From Catonia carolina (Eukaryota; Arthropoda; Insecta; Hemiptera; Achilidae), in NCBI GenBank assembly GCA_035578175.1, contig JAQMRL010000001.1, positions 239,335,038 through 239,399,037 on the forward strand: 64,000 nucleotides of DNA, in the 5' to 3' direction. Numbering within the stretch: the first letter of the stretch is position 1; every line of letters begins with the position of its first letter. Of the stretch, positions 25,101-40,100 are shown piece by piece. The notes under the pieces were generated by a model. The model was not told the origin of the DNA, made no database searches, and worked only from the letters and a program-made list of their open reading frames with translations. Made by a program: the position numbers and the translations under genes.

Positions 25101-28100
25101 GGGTATTTCTGTATCATTCATTTTCATCCAACAACCATGAAAATTGCCTCAGAATTTATATGTAAATAAATATGTGATACTTATGTAATAAGTTAATTAA
25201 ATATTTTAATTAAAATTGATGATTATGATGTGAAAAATAAGCTATTTAGATTTAATCAGATTTTTGGGATGATTCACAGGACACTGAGGTAAAAAAATGA
25301 CCCGAAACAAGGTTAAAGTTTTATGAGACAGTGACAGTTCCAGCCTTATACAGCAGTGACTTGGGTGATGAGGAGAAGGGAGGAAAAAACATCCTAACTG
25401 GAAGGAATGAAATTCTTAAGGTCTATCAAGGGTTGTAAAAGACTAGACAGGATCCGAAATGAAAATGTAAGGCAAGAATTGGAAATTTTTCGACTCAACA
25501 AAAAAAAGTAAAATTGTACCGTGCCCAATGGGTTGAACATTTAAATAGAATACCAGGAAACTGCTTACCTAGTTTAGCAATAAGATACAAACAAGTGGGA
25601 AGCAGTTATGTTGGCAGGCCGAAGAAAAGAAGGGTGCCAGAACAGGTAGACAACATGCCTAACCCGTGAAGAGAAGAAGAAGAATTTAATTAATTAAATA
25701 GTTAAATTATTTGCACTCTATTTGCTAGTTCCAGGGCTACAAAAATAGTTCTGTTTCTTATCACATGATCAACCAATTATATGACTGAAGCATTAAGAAC
25801 AGAAGAGATAGAGGTGTAAAAGACACAAGTCAAGAGGTATCTCCTCTGAGAGTAATGAATTTCATTACAGAACCAGATCCTGTGGTGAATGAAGTAAAGG
25901 TGTCTGCAGGGTGGAAAGTAGATGCTTTTCGGAAAGCCTGGAATGCTGACATACATTCTTTTCCACTCAGTGAGGAAGGCAATGGAAAACCATCTCATTC
26001 CTTGTTTTACTTAGTAAAGCCTCTAGAGGTTCAAACCAGCCTTTTGGCTGATGATGTAAACAACACTATTAATTAATTCAACTATTTTATTTAAAGTAAA
26101 TTAACATGTAGACTACAGATAATTTATTTCATTTTAATTAAGTGCATAACATTGTGATTGTTAAGTCATTAATAAATCCAAAAATAAAAATTATGTAATT
26201 AAAAAATTTTGTTAAACCGTAAATGTATATTTAAGGACAACACGGTGAAAATTAAAGTATAAAGGTTCTTTATTTCATTTTTTTGCCCATAACCTGTAGG
26301 TGGAGTGTTAAATTATTTGTACTTGATCTGATAGTTCCAGGGCTACAAAAAATTGTTCTGTTTCATACCACCAAGTCAGCCAATTGTATGACTGAAGCAT
26401 TTAAGAACAGAAGAAGTAAAGGTGTAAAAGACGCTTGTCAGAGTTATCTCTTCTGGGAGTATTGAATTTGATTACAGAGCCTGATCCTGTGGAGAATGAA
26501 GTAAAGCTGTCATTTGTAGGGTGGAAAGTAGATGCTTTTCGGAGGGTCTGGCATGCTGATAAGCATACTTTTCCACTTAGTGAGGAAAGCAATGGTAAAC
26601 CACCTCATTCCTCGTTTTACTTAGCAAACCTTCTAGAGGTTCACACCAGCCTTTTGGCTGATGACCTACACAACACAAAAGTTTTTTGTGTTGGAAGTAA
26701 CCAATCCTATGACAAAGTTAGGAATCAACTTTTTACATGTAACAGGTCAATTAATAAATATTTATCTGTACAGTGATCTTTTAATTTGTTTAATAAACTA
26801 ATAAATGTAATAAGAAAAAATATCTCTCTCTAAGATAAACATTGTCTTAGAATATGGCAAAATCTTATTGAATATTTCTAACATTTCTGAATGGTGCAAT
26901 GTTAAATTAAAAAATCTGGTCTGACCCACTCGTATAACGTTCTTTTCCCAGTGTAAGTAATGTAACATATATCCTTTGTTTAATGATTAGTAAACATTGT
27001 AAAATGAAAAACATAACCTTATTTTTAATCATGAGTGAATGTTGCAAAATGAAAACCAATGTCTGTTGACTTAAAAACACAGGAAATCTAAACTAGACTC
27101 TGTACAAGCAAATTTTTTGAAATAAAAGTTATAATTTTTTGTATTTTGTTTAACTTTACACATTTTTTTGTAAAATGCGTACAGATACCACCATATTAGA
27201 TCCCATTTTTCTACATTTTGATGAGCAAAATACCGAAAATTGATGGTAAACGAAGCATTGTAGGAAAAAATATTTGAAATAAAAGTTGTAAGCCTAGGTT
27301 TTTTTTTAATTTTTTACTCCTTTAAGTATTTATATGCTTTTACCCTAAAATGCAAATTAAGGCAGCAATCTTATAAAAACCATTTTTTACCAGAAGAGCA
27401 CAGGTCCCCAAAGAATTTCAGTAGACAAGGCGCTTACCCTATCTTGTGGAGCATAATATAGAAAATGAGGCAATTTTTAAAAAAAAATCTTATGAGCCAT
27501 TTTTGAGAAATTCACGAAAAGTGAAGAATTGCACAAATAAACTATTTCTTTAGATTGTCCGATTTTGATGAAAATGTTAACGTCAAATTCCATAAAGGTA
27601 CCTAACTAAGTTCCAAATTTCAACTTTGTATGCTTTTCTGTTCTTGACACTTGCCATTCACTCACACGTACACAGTACAGTCGCTAAAATCACGTTTTTT
27701 GGGTTCAGGGGTGTGAAAATGTGTATTTCCAATGAAAACTTGATTTCAAAATATCGACATCAAAACAATATTTTCCATCCCTATACAAGGTGTGGCTATT
27801 AAATAACGAGACTGACGTAAAAAAATTTATTTTAATTTTATACATTATCACTTATTGTCACCTTCAATATACACTCCTTCTCTATTCCTACAACGTTCCA
27901 TGCGAATTTTCCATTAATGGAAACAGTGCTGGAAGTCATCTTCTATCAGCTCCTTCAGGACACATGTCGCTTTCTCTTTTACAGCTTCCACAGACTCAAA
28001 TCTTGTCCCTTTTAATGCAGATTTCACCTTAGGGAACAGGTAGAAGTCACATGGTGTAAGATCTGGTAAATAAGGTGGATGTTCTAACACTGAGATGCTG

Positions 28101-31100
28101 TACTTGGCTAGGAACCTCTTGACAGATAACGCGGAATGAGCTGGCGCATTGTCTTGGTGGAGAACCCATGATTTGTCCTTCCACATTTCAGGGCGTTTTT
28201 TCCTTACTCTTTGACGTAGTTTAGAAAGTACCTCAAGGTAGTAATATTGATTAATTGTTTGACCCTCAGGAACCCAGTGAAGGTACACAATCCCGTGGAT
28301 ATCAAAAACTCATCATTGCTTCAAATTTTGACTTGCTTATTCAAGCTTATTTGGCTCTTGGTGAAGTTCAGCTCTTCCAGTGCATGGATTGGCGCTTCAT
28401 TTCCTGATCATAAGTAAAAAACCACGTTTCATCACGTGTTATTATTGTTTCCAAAAAATTTGGGTTATTTTCAATCGTGTTCAAAGTGTCAGTACAAACA
28501 TTTTTGCAAGCTTCATTTCAAATATTTTTGAGCGGCACATGTCCTGAAGGAGCTGACAGAAGATGACTTCCAGCACTGTTTTCAACTATAAAAAATTCAC
28601 ATGGAGCATTGTAGGGATAGAGAAGGAGTGTATATTGAAGGTGACAATAAGTGATTATGTATAAAATTAAAATTGAATTTTTTACGTCAGTTTTGTTATT
28701 TAATAGCCACTCCTCGTATATTCATAAAGGGCAAGAGAAAGTAAAATTTAATTAAAATATTGTTAAGAATCGTACAATAATATCAAATACACCATAACAC
28801 ACTGAACGAAAGGGACAAGAATATTTTATATTGAAAAAGAAAGATGATTTTTTTCAAATTTCTAATTACAGTCCATTAGTATATTATACCACTGTGTGTT
28901 TCATACAGTTAATATTTCAAGTACACCATTTCAAGTTACGTTGAATCTATGTAAGATTTCCAGTATGGATGAACTTTTATTAAATTACAGTAAAACTCAC
29001 TCAGTCACTTTTGAAGTAGCCAAAATGTATTCATCTTTCCCACCACAAGTAATATATAAGGAACGAGGTAAATGAACACATTCTTTTTTACCTTCAGTTG
29101 GCTTCAATAAAAATTTATTCCTTAAAGTAACACAAATTGGGGTTACACCAAGATGTTGTGGTGATTTATAAGTAGAGCAAGATTTGAAATCATCTATCAA
29201 TGCATAATACATAAACACAAAAAAATTACACAGCAGACGCATTTTTGAAACGAATCCCAGAACTGCAAAAACTATTAAGCTATATCCAAAACCTGAAAAA
29301 ATTCAAGAAAACTTAATCAATATCTGAAGGGTGCAGAGAAAAAAATATTATGTCCATTTTTCAGGCAATATGAGATAACTGTGCAATACTGTAGTGTGGG
29401 TTATGTATTCAGTACACGTGAGGTTATACATGTTAAAAAGGATGAGAGTCCAAAGAAATAGCAATTTTAAAAATGACTGCCATTAAAAAATGATGAATGT
29501 CTGCATTCTGCATTCTGGTTAAAAAGGATGATGGTCCAGTATCCAGTTTTTAGATATAAATACACTAGTTTATATTACCACAGATATTTTCACTCCAGAT
29601 TTATGGGATTATACACTGGGGTGACTACACAGATTAAACTCAAGTTCAAAATTCAAAAACAACCCAACAGAATCTGGTAAATATGAAAATGATGAATTAC
29701 GCAGGGATTGTTTTAAATGGTTTAGCATTTAACTCTGCCACTCATGTGTTTTAGAGACCTTACAATAAAAGGTCAACAGCTGAATAAATAAGTAAAAATA
29801 TCAAATTTATAATTTTTTCACATTAATTAAATTTATCACCGTACCTTTGGTTGCTTTTTAGGTTTAAAAAACTTACATGTGTTTCAGTGGTACCACCTTC
29901 TTCAGAGCATATTATTAAAATAAAAATTCAGAAAGGCGTTTCCATTCAGTTTTCGAGAAACTAACAATTAATGTTAGTTTCTCGAAAACATGGTTGGACT
30001 ATTCACAGTGCTGAACAAAATGTAACATGCAGTGTAATAAAAATTTGTGAAGTTGAAACTAAACAAAAATGCCTTTTAACAAAAGCCATGAGCGAGCGGC
30101 TAACTACCGTGATGTTCGCTTTCCACAATTCCAAATATAAAGAAGGAAATTGATGTGAAGAACTGTTGAAGATTTCTTCAACAGTTTTGTTGAAACCTGG
30201 TAAAAAAGTAAACGGTTTGGTAGAAACTAGTGAGACTGATAGTGAAGATGACGGTGGTAGTGATAGCACAGAAGGGGATTCATTCCTAGAAGATTTTGTT
30301 CCAATAGAATAAGCTAACTGGAAATTACAGTAAATCAAACATTTTTAGTCATGTAATTAAGCTCTATTACAGGTTAGATTTTTTTATATAGGTTTATAAG
30401 GTTTTCACTGTATGGTAGTAAAATGTACTTTCTCACTGTTGAGGTTGGCACGACTGTCAAATTTTCTCTTCCCTTCTTCACAGCCCAACCATAAGCAAAG
30501 GCATTGTCTTGACTCAAGTATCTATGTCTTAATTCTACTGAAGTATCAATATTCAAAAACATACCTGTACAAATGGGTAACATTTTTCCAAGATTCAGAA
30601 TAGATTTCTTTGTATATACACTCAAGAATATCAATAAATAAACAAATACAAATGTCATGGTTAAATGTATTAAAGCATAAATTACAAGAACATACCCTGC
30701 AATCATAAAAATTAAATAATTGAGTGGACAGCTTATATGGCACAGTTGATGGCATTCTAGCCTATATAGCGGAATGTCCAGGTATAGGTCAATGGTATGT
30801 TCTAAATTCAACAGATTGCAACATACACAAAATTAGGAATAAAAAAAAGCTGTTCATTGTCCAATACTTTACTGTATACTTTGAATTAATTCAAAGTTTC
30901 ATAGGTTGTCTCTGAAAGAAACCATCATACACTAGATCAAAACTGATAATGTCCCATCTTTCACAAACGTTGTTTGTGATTAAATATGAAAAAATATTTA
31001 AGAAAGAGTCTTACTAGATTGATTAGTCGTATCATACAAACCAGGATTTAAAAAACTGTGGAGTCTAAATTTATGTTTTATATTGTATATGTCTGATGTT

Positions 31101-34100
31101 GACAATTTGTTTTATGTGATGTTACGTTTTAATGCTTTTTAAAAGAGGTGAAATATTTTGATACTGACTTATCCTATACTCTTTTTGAGTTTTATATGAA
31201 TTAAAATTTTAAATAAATAAATAAGGGTTGCTATTTGTTTTTACAAAAACAATGAAAGTAAAAAATGGTACAATTAATTACTTTTATTGTTTTTCAAAAT
31301 ATTTGCCTTATTTCATCGATGACTCCTTTGTATACTCTAAAGGAATGGTTGTGAGATGTCTAGAGCAGGGGTCTCCAACCTTTTTTACTCAAGGGCCACA
31401 TTGTAAATTTTTGGAGGAAAGGCGGGCCAGCAATATTTCAGGGCAGAAAGTCTAGCCCCCCCCCCCCTCATACACCCTCGAAGTTGTTTTTAATTAAGAG
31501 CTCAGTGGTGGTTTTTGAGATTTTCTTGCTTAGTTTTTTAAGTTGCTATATTTCCTTATAATATCTTTGTTGTTGGCTAACTAAAATTCTTTACGTGATT
31601 TTAAAAAAGAAGCTGTGAGCAAACAAATAATTATATTTGCTATAAAATAATATTTGTTCTGTAAAACGAGTTTTCAAGTAGGCTTAATGAAAACACAGGA
31701 TGATACAAAACCAAATCTTTTCAATTTACTACAAAATGTACTTCATTGAATTTTAAAGAAAACTTGACAATACATGAGTTTACAACAAGTGTAAAGCTTA
31801 AAAGGAACAATTATTTTTTAGTGAGAATATTGCATTTGTTTGCCACTTAAAATTTCAGCCCATTTAGGGCCAAACAATGGTTGATCACTACTTGTTTACA
31901 GCTAAATTTACACTTATTGAGAAAAGAAGTAACAAGTGAGAGACGACTACTGTACTCATATTTAATGGTAAAAATGCTTAAAAGGAAATATATTATCAAA
32001 TAAAAACTTTTTCTCAGTATGCTAGCTTTCCGCGGGCCGGAAAAAATCTGTTCGCGGGCCGTAGTTTGGAGACCCCTGGTCTAGAGCAAGGGGAGAAACA
32101 AGCTTATCATTTTTTTGGAAGTGCTTCATGAACAAAAAACTTGTAGGTATTTGATTCAATTTATCTTGGAACACCCGAACAGTTGATCATTGCTAAGTTT
32201 CTGGCTTATTAGAATATTCCATCCTACCCTAATGATTGGAAGCTGTAAGTGATGCGATAAGGTGTGTCCCCAGGTTGTGGATAGGGAAAAGGCCACTAAA
32301 TGGCTAGCTGCAACGAAAAGGTCACCTGAATTAGCAGCCGTGGGCAGAAGAAAGGCAGGCATTTAGGCCATCATCTAGGTATTTGACCATGTGGTTTAAG
32401 TTCTGACACATCTGCTCAAATTAAGTAGTATCAAAATGACAGTTGTGAAGAGGATATAATTTCTATATCATTTTCAAAAATATTGTTTTTTGTATAATTT
32501 TTCCAATTTAAATCTTGAATTTGATGAGACACTGACTCGCATCTTCACAATGTTCAAAAATACTGTCAAAAAATTTTCATGACTTCAACTCATGGGCGGA
32601 TTTACGGGGGTGCTAGGGGGTGCACCGCACCCCCAGATAAATTTTTGAATTTAGTATCCAAATACCTCATACTTTCCGGTGAGCTTGCACCTTCAGATAT
32701 CAAGACCTAAATCCGCCCATGCTTCAACTTATTATGACACTTTACACTAAAATTTTTTATTTAGTTTGTACCGATGGAACAGTCAGGTATTCGTAGATTT
32801 TAGATATCAACACAGGCTATCGTAGGACCATATTTTTTAAGGATAACAATGAACGTGCAGTTACAGTGAATACACAGCGCTATGTTAACATGTTGGAGAA
32901 CTGTCTTCAACCGGAATTAGTTCGTAATCCGGCTTATCAAAACATGTTTTTTCAATAAGCCGGTGCTACCTAACACACATCCAGGGCTTCAATTAATGTT
33001 TTGCGACGCTTGTTTCCCAATCGCGTCATTTCTAAGAACGGAGACATTCATGGCCAGCCAGATCACCAGATCTGTCTGCATGTGATTACTTTCTATGGTG
33101 ACACTTAAAATCACGTATTTTCCAATCTCCACCGCCTCAAATGTACGGGAACTTAAAGAACGGAAAAGTGAAGAAGTGGCACGAATTCCTACAGCCACAT
33201 TACGAAATGTGATGAAAAAAATAACCTTCGTGCACGAGTTCAGGAATGTGTGCGACAAAATGAAGGACATCTGTATTATATGATTTTCAAGTAGGCTAAT
33301 TTATAAAAAATTGTAAATATGTAAGTATTACTTGGTATATTCTAAATTAATTAAACTACATTTTTTAACTTCCTCACGGTGTTTTCATAATCGCCCGATT
33401 CACTGCCTCACCCGTTATAACTTATAATTTACTAAGTTACCTCCATACTTCATTGATAGTTCAGTGCCCATTAATATGTCCTGAAAGCTAATATTAACAA
33501 AAATCAGCATAAATAGATAATCTTTGCGGGACTTCCAACGTAATCTCCTATATCTTGTTTCCTAAAATTAAAACAAAAGATTATGTGGATATAATTACGA
33601 CATAGTGGTGCATTTTCAAAGTTCAGTACTTAAATGGGTTTGAATTCTATTCAAATTCATTAATGCTGTTTCATAACCAACTGAAAATGCTAACTACCAA
33701 GTAGTAACTACAGTCGAACTTCGATATAACGAAAACTTTGATTATTCGAATGTTTTTTGCTACACATTATAATTATTAGGTTCCCGTAATTACTATATAG
33801 CCTAATGTAAATTTACCTCGATTTAACGAATAAGTACATTTGTATAACGAAATAGAGTAATGCAATAAGTACGAAGTGACACACTTTATTGTGATTTCTC
33901 TGTGAGTTTTAAGGTAGATTGTTTTGATTTTCGTACCTTAATTGTACCTGTTTACAAGCACAACGCATTCTTAACTACATGCAAGAATGAAAAGTTATTT
34001 ATCAATTCCTTAATGGGGTAACCCGAATTTCTTACTTATAGTATTAAGCTAAAAATGAGTTTCAGATGCTTTTAATTATAGCCAAGATCTAAGTACGAGG

Positions 34101-37100
34101 TAAGTTCCTACTTGAAATCAATACATATTTTTGTACTAGGCCTACTATTAACTGTAATTACATAAAACATGATCTATAAAAAAAAATAATTTAGCCTACT
34201 AGTTAAGACGCGTCTATTAAGAAAATTAACTGTAATTAATTCATCATACAACATAAAAAACATTCGTTAATAGAAATTATTGGAAATTCTTATTACTTCG
34301 ATTTAACAAATACCTCGATTTACAAATTTTTTCCCAGGATTCTCGATTTCGTTATATTGAAGTTCGACTGTATATAAAACTAAGTAATTAAAAAATTAGA
34401 AATTACATACTATAATATACAATAAGACCTCTGGTATCTGGCCTAAAGCGGGCCGAGAAATCTGGATAGAGGAAAATTTAGATATAGGCCTCAGGGACAT
34501 ATCTAAATACAAAGGAAAAAACGAAAAACTATTACAGCATTTTCTTATATTGTCATAATGAAAGTACACAACAAAGAGCAGTCCAAAATACACATGTGTC
34601 TCGGTATTGAAGTGTAGTTGAAGTGTATTGAAATGGTAGGCCTATTCATTTAAAATATGATTTAATTTGGTTTTGGGTAAAAATAAATAAAAAACTGTAC
34701 TGATCTACTGTAGTGAGAAAAATTTAATAAACATTTAATACAAAAGAAAGAAATTGAAAATACTGCAGTATAAAAATCATAATATTATCATACTTATACC
34801 ATGCTTCCAAACAAATTTGACGTAGCCTACAGGGAAATTAACTTTGGACATTGAACTGTCAACAATAATCTAATTACACGGGTGTAATCTTACTTTTATT
34901 AGGGTACTCCAGTCGTTAGGAAACAGAATAAAAATAAGCCTACAAAAGATTTTAATAGCTAATAATTTAATTTTTAATAAATGAAGGTAGCCCCTACAAT
35001 GTTATTCATAACTAATCCTGAACTTGTTCTCTTCAACAACGGCGCCCCTACGCATTTCAATAGCTCTTCTAGGACTTTTAGTGCAATTGATTTATCTCAC
35101 ATGTTTGAGTGGTCCACGGAGGATGACTTATGCGGCAGTGATTATTTTCCGATTACAATCGACCTGTTTCGATGCACTCTGGTTGACAACGAAAATTACT
35201 TAAGAAAATGGAAATTCCTGTTAGCAAATCTAGATCTCTTTCATGAAATGGTATCTTTGGGAACAGCTACATAAATTTTTCACAGACGTCGAACAGCTTC
35301 TCGATTGATGAAAAAGTATCCAGCCTGAACGCAATAATACTTGAAGCAGCTGAAAGTATCCGAATTGCAATTCCGAAAACTATTGGTGTACCTAACAAGC
35401 CTTTTGTGCCTTGGTGGAATAATTATTGCAAGATCACGCTACAAAATTCTAAGAAAGCTCTTTCTCATTACAAGCACCACCCTACAACCGCTAACTTCAT
35501 CATATTTAAACAACTAAAGGCTAAAGCAAGTTTATATTTATAAAGAGCAATAACGATCATGGATTCATTTTATTTCGGGACTCTCGTCTATATCTGTGTA
35601 CTATATCTGACTTATGGAGTAAGATTAGAAGAATTAATCGATGTTCAAAAATGTGTCTTTATCCTCGCTCGTTATTGCATAACAATCAGATTTAAACTAA
35701 GTCACAAGAAATTGCCAACATATTTGCTACGTCCTTTGCAAATGGTTCTAATGATCGGAATTATACTCTTGAATTTTTACATCACAAGTTGTCTTCAAAT
35801 ATTACTATCCCTCGGATCTTGTCAAATATTTCTGCATCTGATTACTTCCTTAATACTACGCCAATTCAGGTTTCAGAAGTGGAAGAACACCTGTCTAAAT
35901 TAAAAAATTCTGCTGCAGGTCCTGATAATGTGCATAATTTCTTTTTAAAACATCTTCCGGGAGTAGCAATTAAATACATTACTGATCTTTTTAATGAAAT
36001 TCTTGAGGAAAAGTAATTTCCGGCCATCAGGAGAGAAGCGATAGTTGTTCCTATTCATAAGCCCAAAAAAGATCGTAGCAAAGTGGAGAACTATCGTCCC
36101 ATTGCCTTGACCTCCACAATGTGCAAACTTATGGAAAAGGTTGTTAACACACGAATTTTATGGCATCTCGATAAAATTAATTTCTTCTCGCCTTGGCAAA
36201 GTGGCTTTTGCAAACATCGATCAACACTTGATGCACTCACCTACATGGAAACGAACGTGCGTAACGTCTTTGTGAAAAACCATCACCTTGTTGTTGTGCA
36301 TTTAGAAACTGAGAAGGCGTACGATATGGTGTGGAAAGACCTAACTATCAAAATTTTATATGATGCTGGTATCACTGGTCTTATATTAAATTTTGTTGCT
36401 AACTTCCTACAACATCGAACCATCCACGTAAAGATTAGAGATTCACACTCCTTTGCTGTTCCGATACAAAATGGTGTACCTCAGGGATCAGTTTTGAGTG
36501 TAACGTTGTTTCTAGTCGCTATTAATGTCACCTCTCCAGTAAAAATCTTTGCCTTTGCCGATGATATCACTATTGTTTGTAGGGGGCAAAATTTAAAGAC
36601 CACGCAAGAACTTCTGCACGGACCCCTTACTAAATTGAATAATTGGTCAGTAAAATCCGGATTTAAATTTTCTGGGAATAAGTCTCAGTTCATAACTTTC
36701 TTAAGAAATAGATTCAACTTACCACATATTCACCTTCATCTTGGACAACATGTATTGCAGCAAGTTCGTCAACTGAAAATTCTTGGTCTTCTATTTGACG
36801 ATATACTTTCCTGGAAGAACCACATCTCCAGTCTCAAAAAGAAATGTCAAGCTAGAATGAATATTATTAAATCCATCTCTTCTAGTAAATGGGGCGCCGA
36901 CAAAAATGTTATCTTGTCAACATATAAAGTACTAATTCGTGCAAAACTTGACTATGGATCTATCATCTATGCTTCAGCAAAGAAACATATTTTAGACACC
37001 CTAAACTCTATTCACTCATCGAATTTACAAATGGCGCTAGGAGCTTTCATTACGAGTCCTGTTCTAAGCGTGCTAGCTGAGTCTGGAGAATACCCGATGG

Positions 37101-40100
37101 AGATCAGGAGAATGAAACATTTGTTTGCTTATGCGCTGCATGTCTCTGCTACTCCAGACAATCCTTATTATCAAGCTATATTTCACAACAGCTGTTCCGG
37201 TTTTTATCCGTCCAACGCATCGTGTCCATTGCCTCTCGGGGAACGCCTTAAATTTTCTTTGTCAAAAATTTCAAGTAAATTGCCGCCGGTCTTTTCAAGA
37301 ATACATTCTAAAATTCCTCCTTGGCTATTAGTAACACCAATTATTAATACATCACTTTCAGCCCTCTGTAAGTCATCGACTCATCCTAATATTTTCAAAA
37401 CCTACTCTAATGAACTCAGCAATAAATTTTCACAGTATAATATGATGTACACTGATGGATCTAGGTCGGCAGAAGGATGTGCATGTGCTGTTGTCTTTCC
37501 TTCCGAGACTGTAGAAGTTAAAACTTAATGATGTGTGTTTGTCTTTCTTCTGCGAAGTGTATGCGATACTCTGTACTCTAAAAAAATTGAAACATTTCAT
37601 TCCTTCTAAATATGTCATTTTCACCTATTCATTGTCTGACTGCAAGAAATGGGAAATGTCCAGTGTCATGTACCAATAACTCAAGAAATCCTAGAGCTAA
37701 TTTCTGAGTTGACTTCAAAAAATTTTGAAATAGTGTTTACCTGGATCTCGTCTCATGTAGGGATTCCAGGCAATAAAAAATCAGATCTAGCGGCAAAGAG
37801 TGCTGTTCACTTGCAAGAACATGTCCATTCGGTCTCTCATTTTGACCTAAAGGCACATGTCAACAGAAAATTCTTGATTTCTGGAACAATAGGTGGACCG
37901 AGATACCACCTGCGAAACTCCACGTGGTACGAAAAACTTTACGAGAATTTCCTCTACCTGAATTCCATAATCACAGGGAACAGGTTGTCATCTGCTGATT
38001 GCGGATTGGACACTCACTTATATCACACCAACACCTGCTCTCAAAATCTATGCCGACAGTGTGTCCTTTCTGTGACGCAAAAGCAACGGTTTCACATATC
38101 GTTTCAGAATGTCGAGAACTTCAAAGCGCCCTGAACTCTTATTGGTATTTCTGCAATATTTCAAGACAATGTTAGGTCTAAAGACAGTTGTGACAAAGTT
38201 TTAAAATTTCTACGTTATGCTGCTGTTGAAGACAGAATCTGATAAGTCTACTAATTTTCTCTTTCTTTTGTTTTAATTTATGAAGTTGTTGTTATTTTTA
38301 TTGTTATTTGTATAATTTCTATTGTGGTCGCTAATAACCATTAGCAGTAAGTTGTTGTTAAGGTCAACAGCCGAAAGGCTGGTTTGAACCTCTAGAGGTT
38401 TTACTAAGTAAAACGAGGAGTGAGGTGGTTTACCATTGCCTTCCTCACTGAGTGGAAAAGTACGCTTATCAGCATGCCGAGCCCTCTGAAAAGCACATAT
38501 TTTCCACTCTGTAAATGACAACTTCACTTCATTCACCACAGGGTCTGGCTGTACAATGAAATTCATTACTTTCAGAGAAGATAACTCTGATTAGTGTCTT
38601 TTACACCTCTACCTCTTCTGTTCTTAAATGATTCAGTCATTTAATTGACTGACCATGTGATAAGAAACAGAACTATTTAATTTTAGCCCTGCAATGAACA
38701 GATTGAGTGTAAATAATTTGACACTCCACCTGTCTGTTATGGGCAGCAGTAAGTTGATGCAACCTTAATAATAAAAAAAAAAAAATATATTCAATTTTGA
38801 TGTAGAACTTCATAAGAAAACATATAGTACTTCATAAGAAAAAAAAATCACGTCTATTGTTGTCTGAATGTTAGCCGAGCGTGTAAAGTGGTCAGTTAAT
38901 TTTCATTTTTGATATTACAGTACGAGACAGGCTGTGAGTTCGAGTCCTATGTATTAATTTTTTTTGTTAATTGATCATTGATTATCATTAATTAAAAATA
39001 ATGAAAAACATTAGAAATCATCATAATTTTTAATTCAACTAACTTGAAAAATTTTTCTATTTAAGTTAACAAATTATTTAGCAAAAAAATAAAAAATAAA
39101 CAAATAGTGTGTGGGATTAATCGTATTATTGCAAAAATAAAACTGTAATTTTTTTTGTGAAACCTCCTATGCTGGATATTAGAGGATTCGAATATCAGAT
39201 GGCCGGATAACAGAGGGTTTACACTATATATTTTTTTAAATATGTAGATCTACTTACTAACTTAACGCAACATGTCCTACACATTGCTCACCATTCCTCA
39301 TTTCAAATGAAACTTACTCGTCTCCTATCCTGGGGCTCATTGGAGACACAGCAGAGGTACCAGAGTGTCTGCTCTATGGTGAAAGAGTGAGTGGTCCAAC
39401 CTAGAAGCCCTGAATATGTTGTACCTTGCTCAACAGTGTGACTTGCCACTCCAATTATACCAATTCAATGCCTTTTTAAGGTGTACCTTTGGGTAGGCCT
39501 ACCTATGGTTCCCTCAGGGAACCAGATCAAACTGTTTGGGGAGGGCTGCAGAGATTCACCTCATTGGCAATTTCATGTGTTACTTTGCTGATGAGCTGTT
39601 TGATCAGATCAATCATTTGAGTGATTTGCAGGTTTAGAGCTGAGTGTAATGCAAGGTCATCCTTATGGGAACTTCTTAATTGGATTGTACCAAGAGGGAC
39701 GCTGACCACCACCTGTGGTCAAAAGGACCTTCAGGCGACTGCCAGCCACACATACCGCAGTGTGATTCTTCAGGGTTATATTGCCCATCAAAGGTGTAGT
39801 CTTGTTGGATTTCCTTCAGAATTCTACTGGAGGTGTACTACCTTGGACAGCAGGATTTCAGAAACACTCTGTTTTCTTACAGACCCTGTCACCCACTCGT
39901 TAATCTTTACTATCTTTCTTTTATTTCATGTAAGCCCTATCAGTATCATTAGAAGATCTGTCCAATGATCATGCTGATTAAGTTTTCAGGATCTTCAATC
40001 TTTGTGGCAGATGGCTAAAGTTTTGATAAGCTAGCATTGTTTCCCCTGAGCTACTGCTTTTGCTAGATAAATCCTTCTTAATTCTGCTGCTTAGGGGTTT

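Larger units (their letters stand above)
26920..28745 (-). repeat. Family X repeat, copy C (split by a mariner)
   Basis: Family definition: a dispersed element of about 0.8-1 kb with one end 'actttctcttgcctatat' and the other '…ttggcaagagaaagtcgtg', i.e. a 13-bp inverted terminus, and no coding capacity. Copy C runs from about 26920 to 27783 and resumes at 28719-28745 ('ttcataaagggcaagagaaa'); the fold-back mariner sits exactly at the TA between. Other copies are A (6050), B (10968), D (40360), E (44385), F (55590), G (59335) and H (52210). Confidence 0.65.
34420..39226. mobile_element. Possible outer pogo-like element split by a LINE
   Basis: Left 'gacctctggtatctggcc' at 34426-34443 and right 'ggccggataacagagggttt' at 39201-39220 are imperfect inverted repeats of Tigger type, with TA next to both. 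If they are one element, the I-type LINE and SINE-C inserted inside it later. They could also be two unrelated half-elements. Confidence 0.35.

Noticed and set aside
30374..30811. 145-codon minus-strand ORF read as one protein
   Set aside because: Only the middle (30565-30696) is an exon; the rest is intron and the unclassified repeat, as splice sites and phases show.
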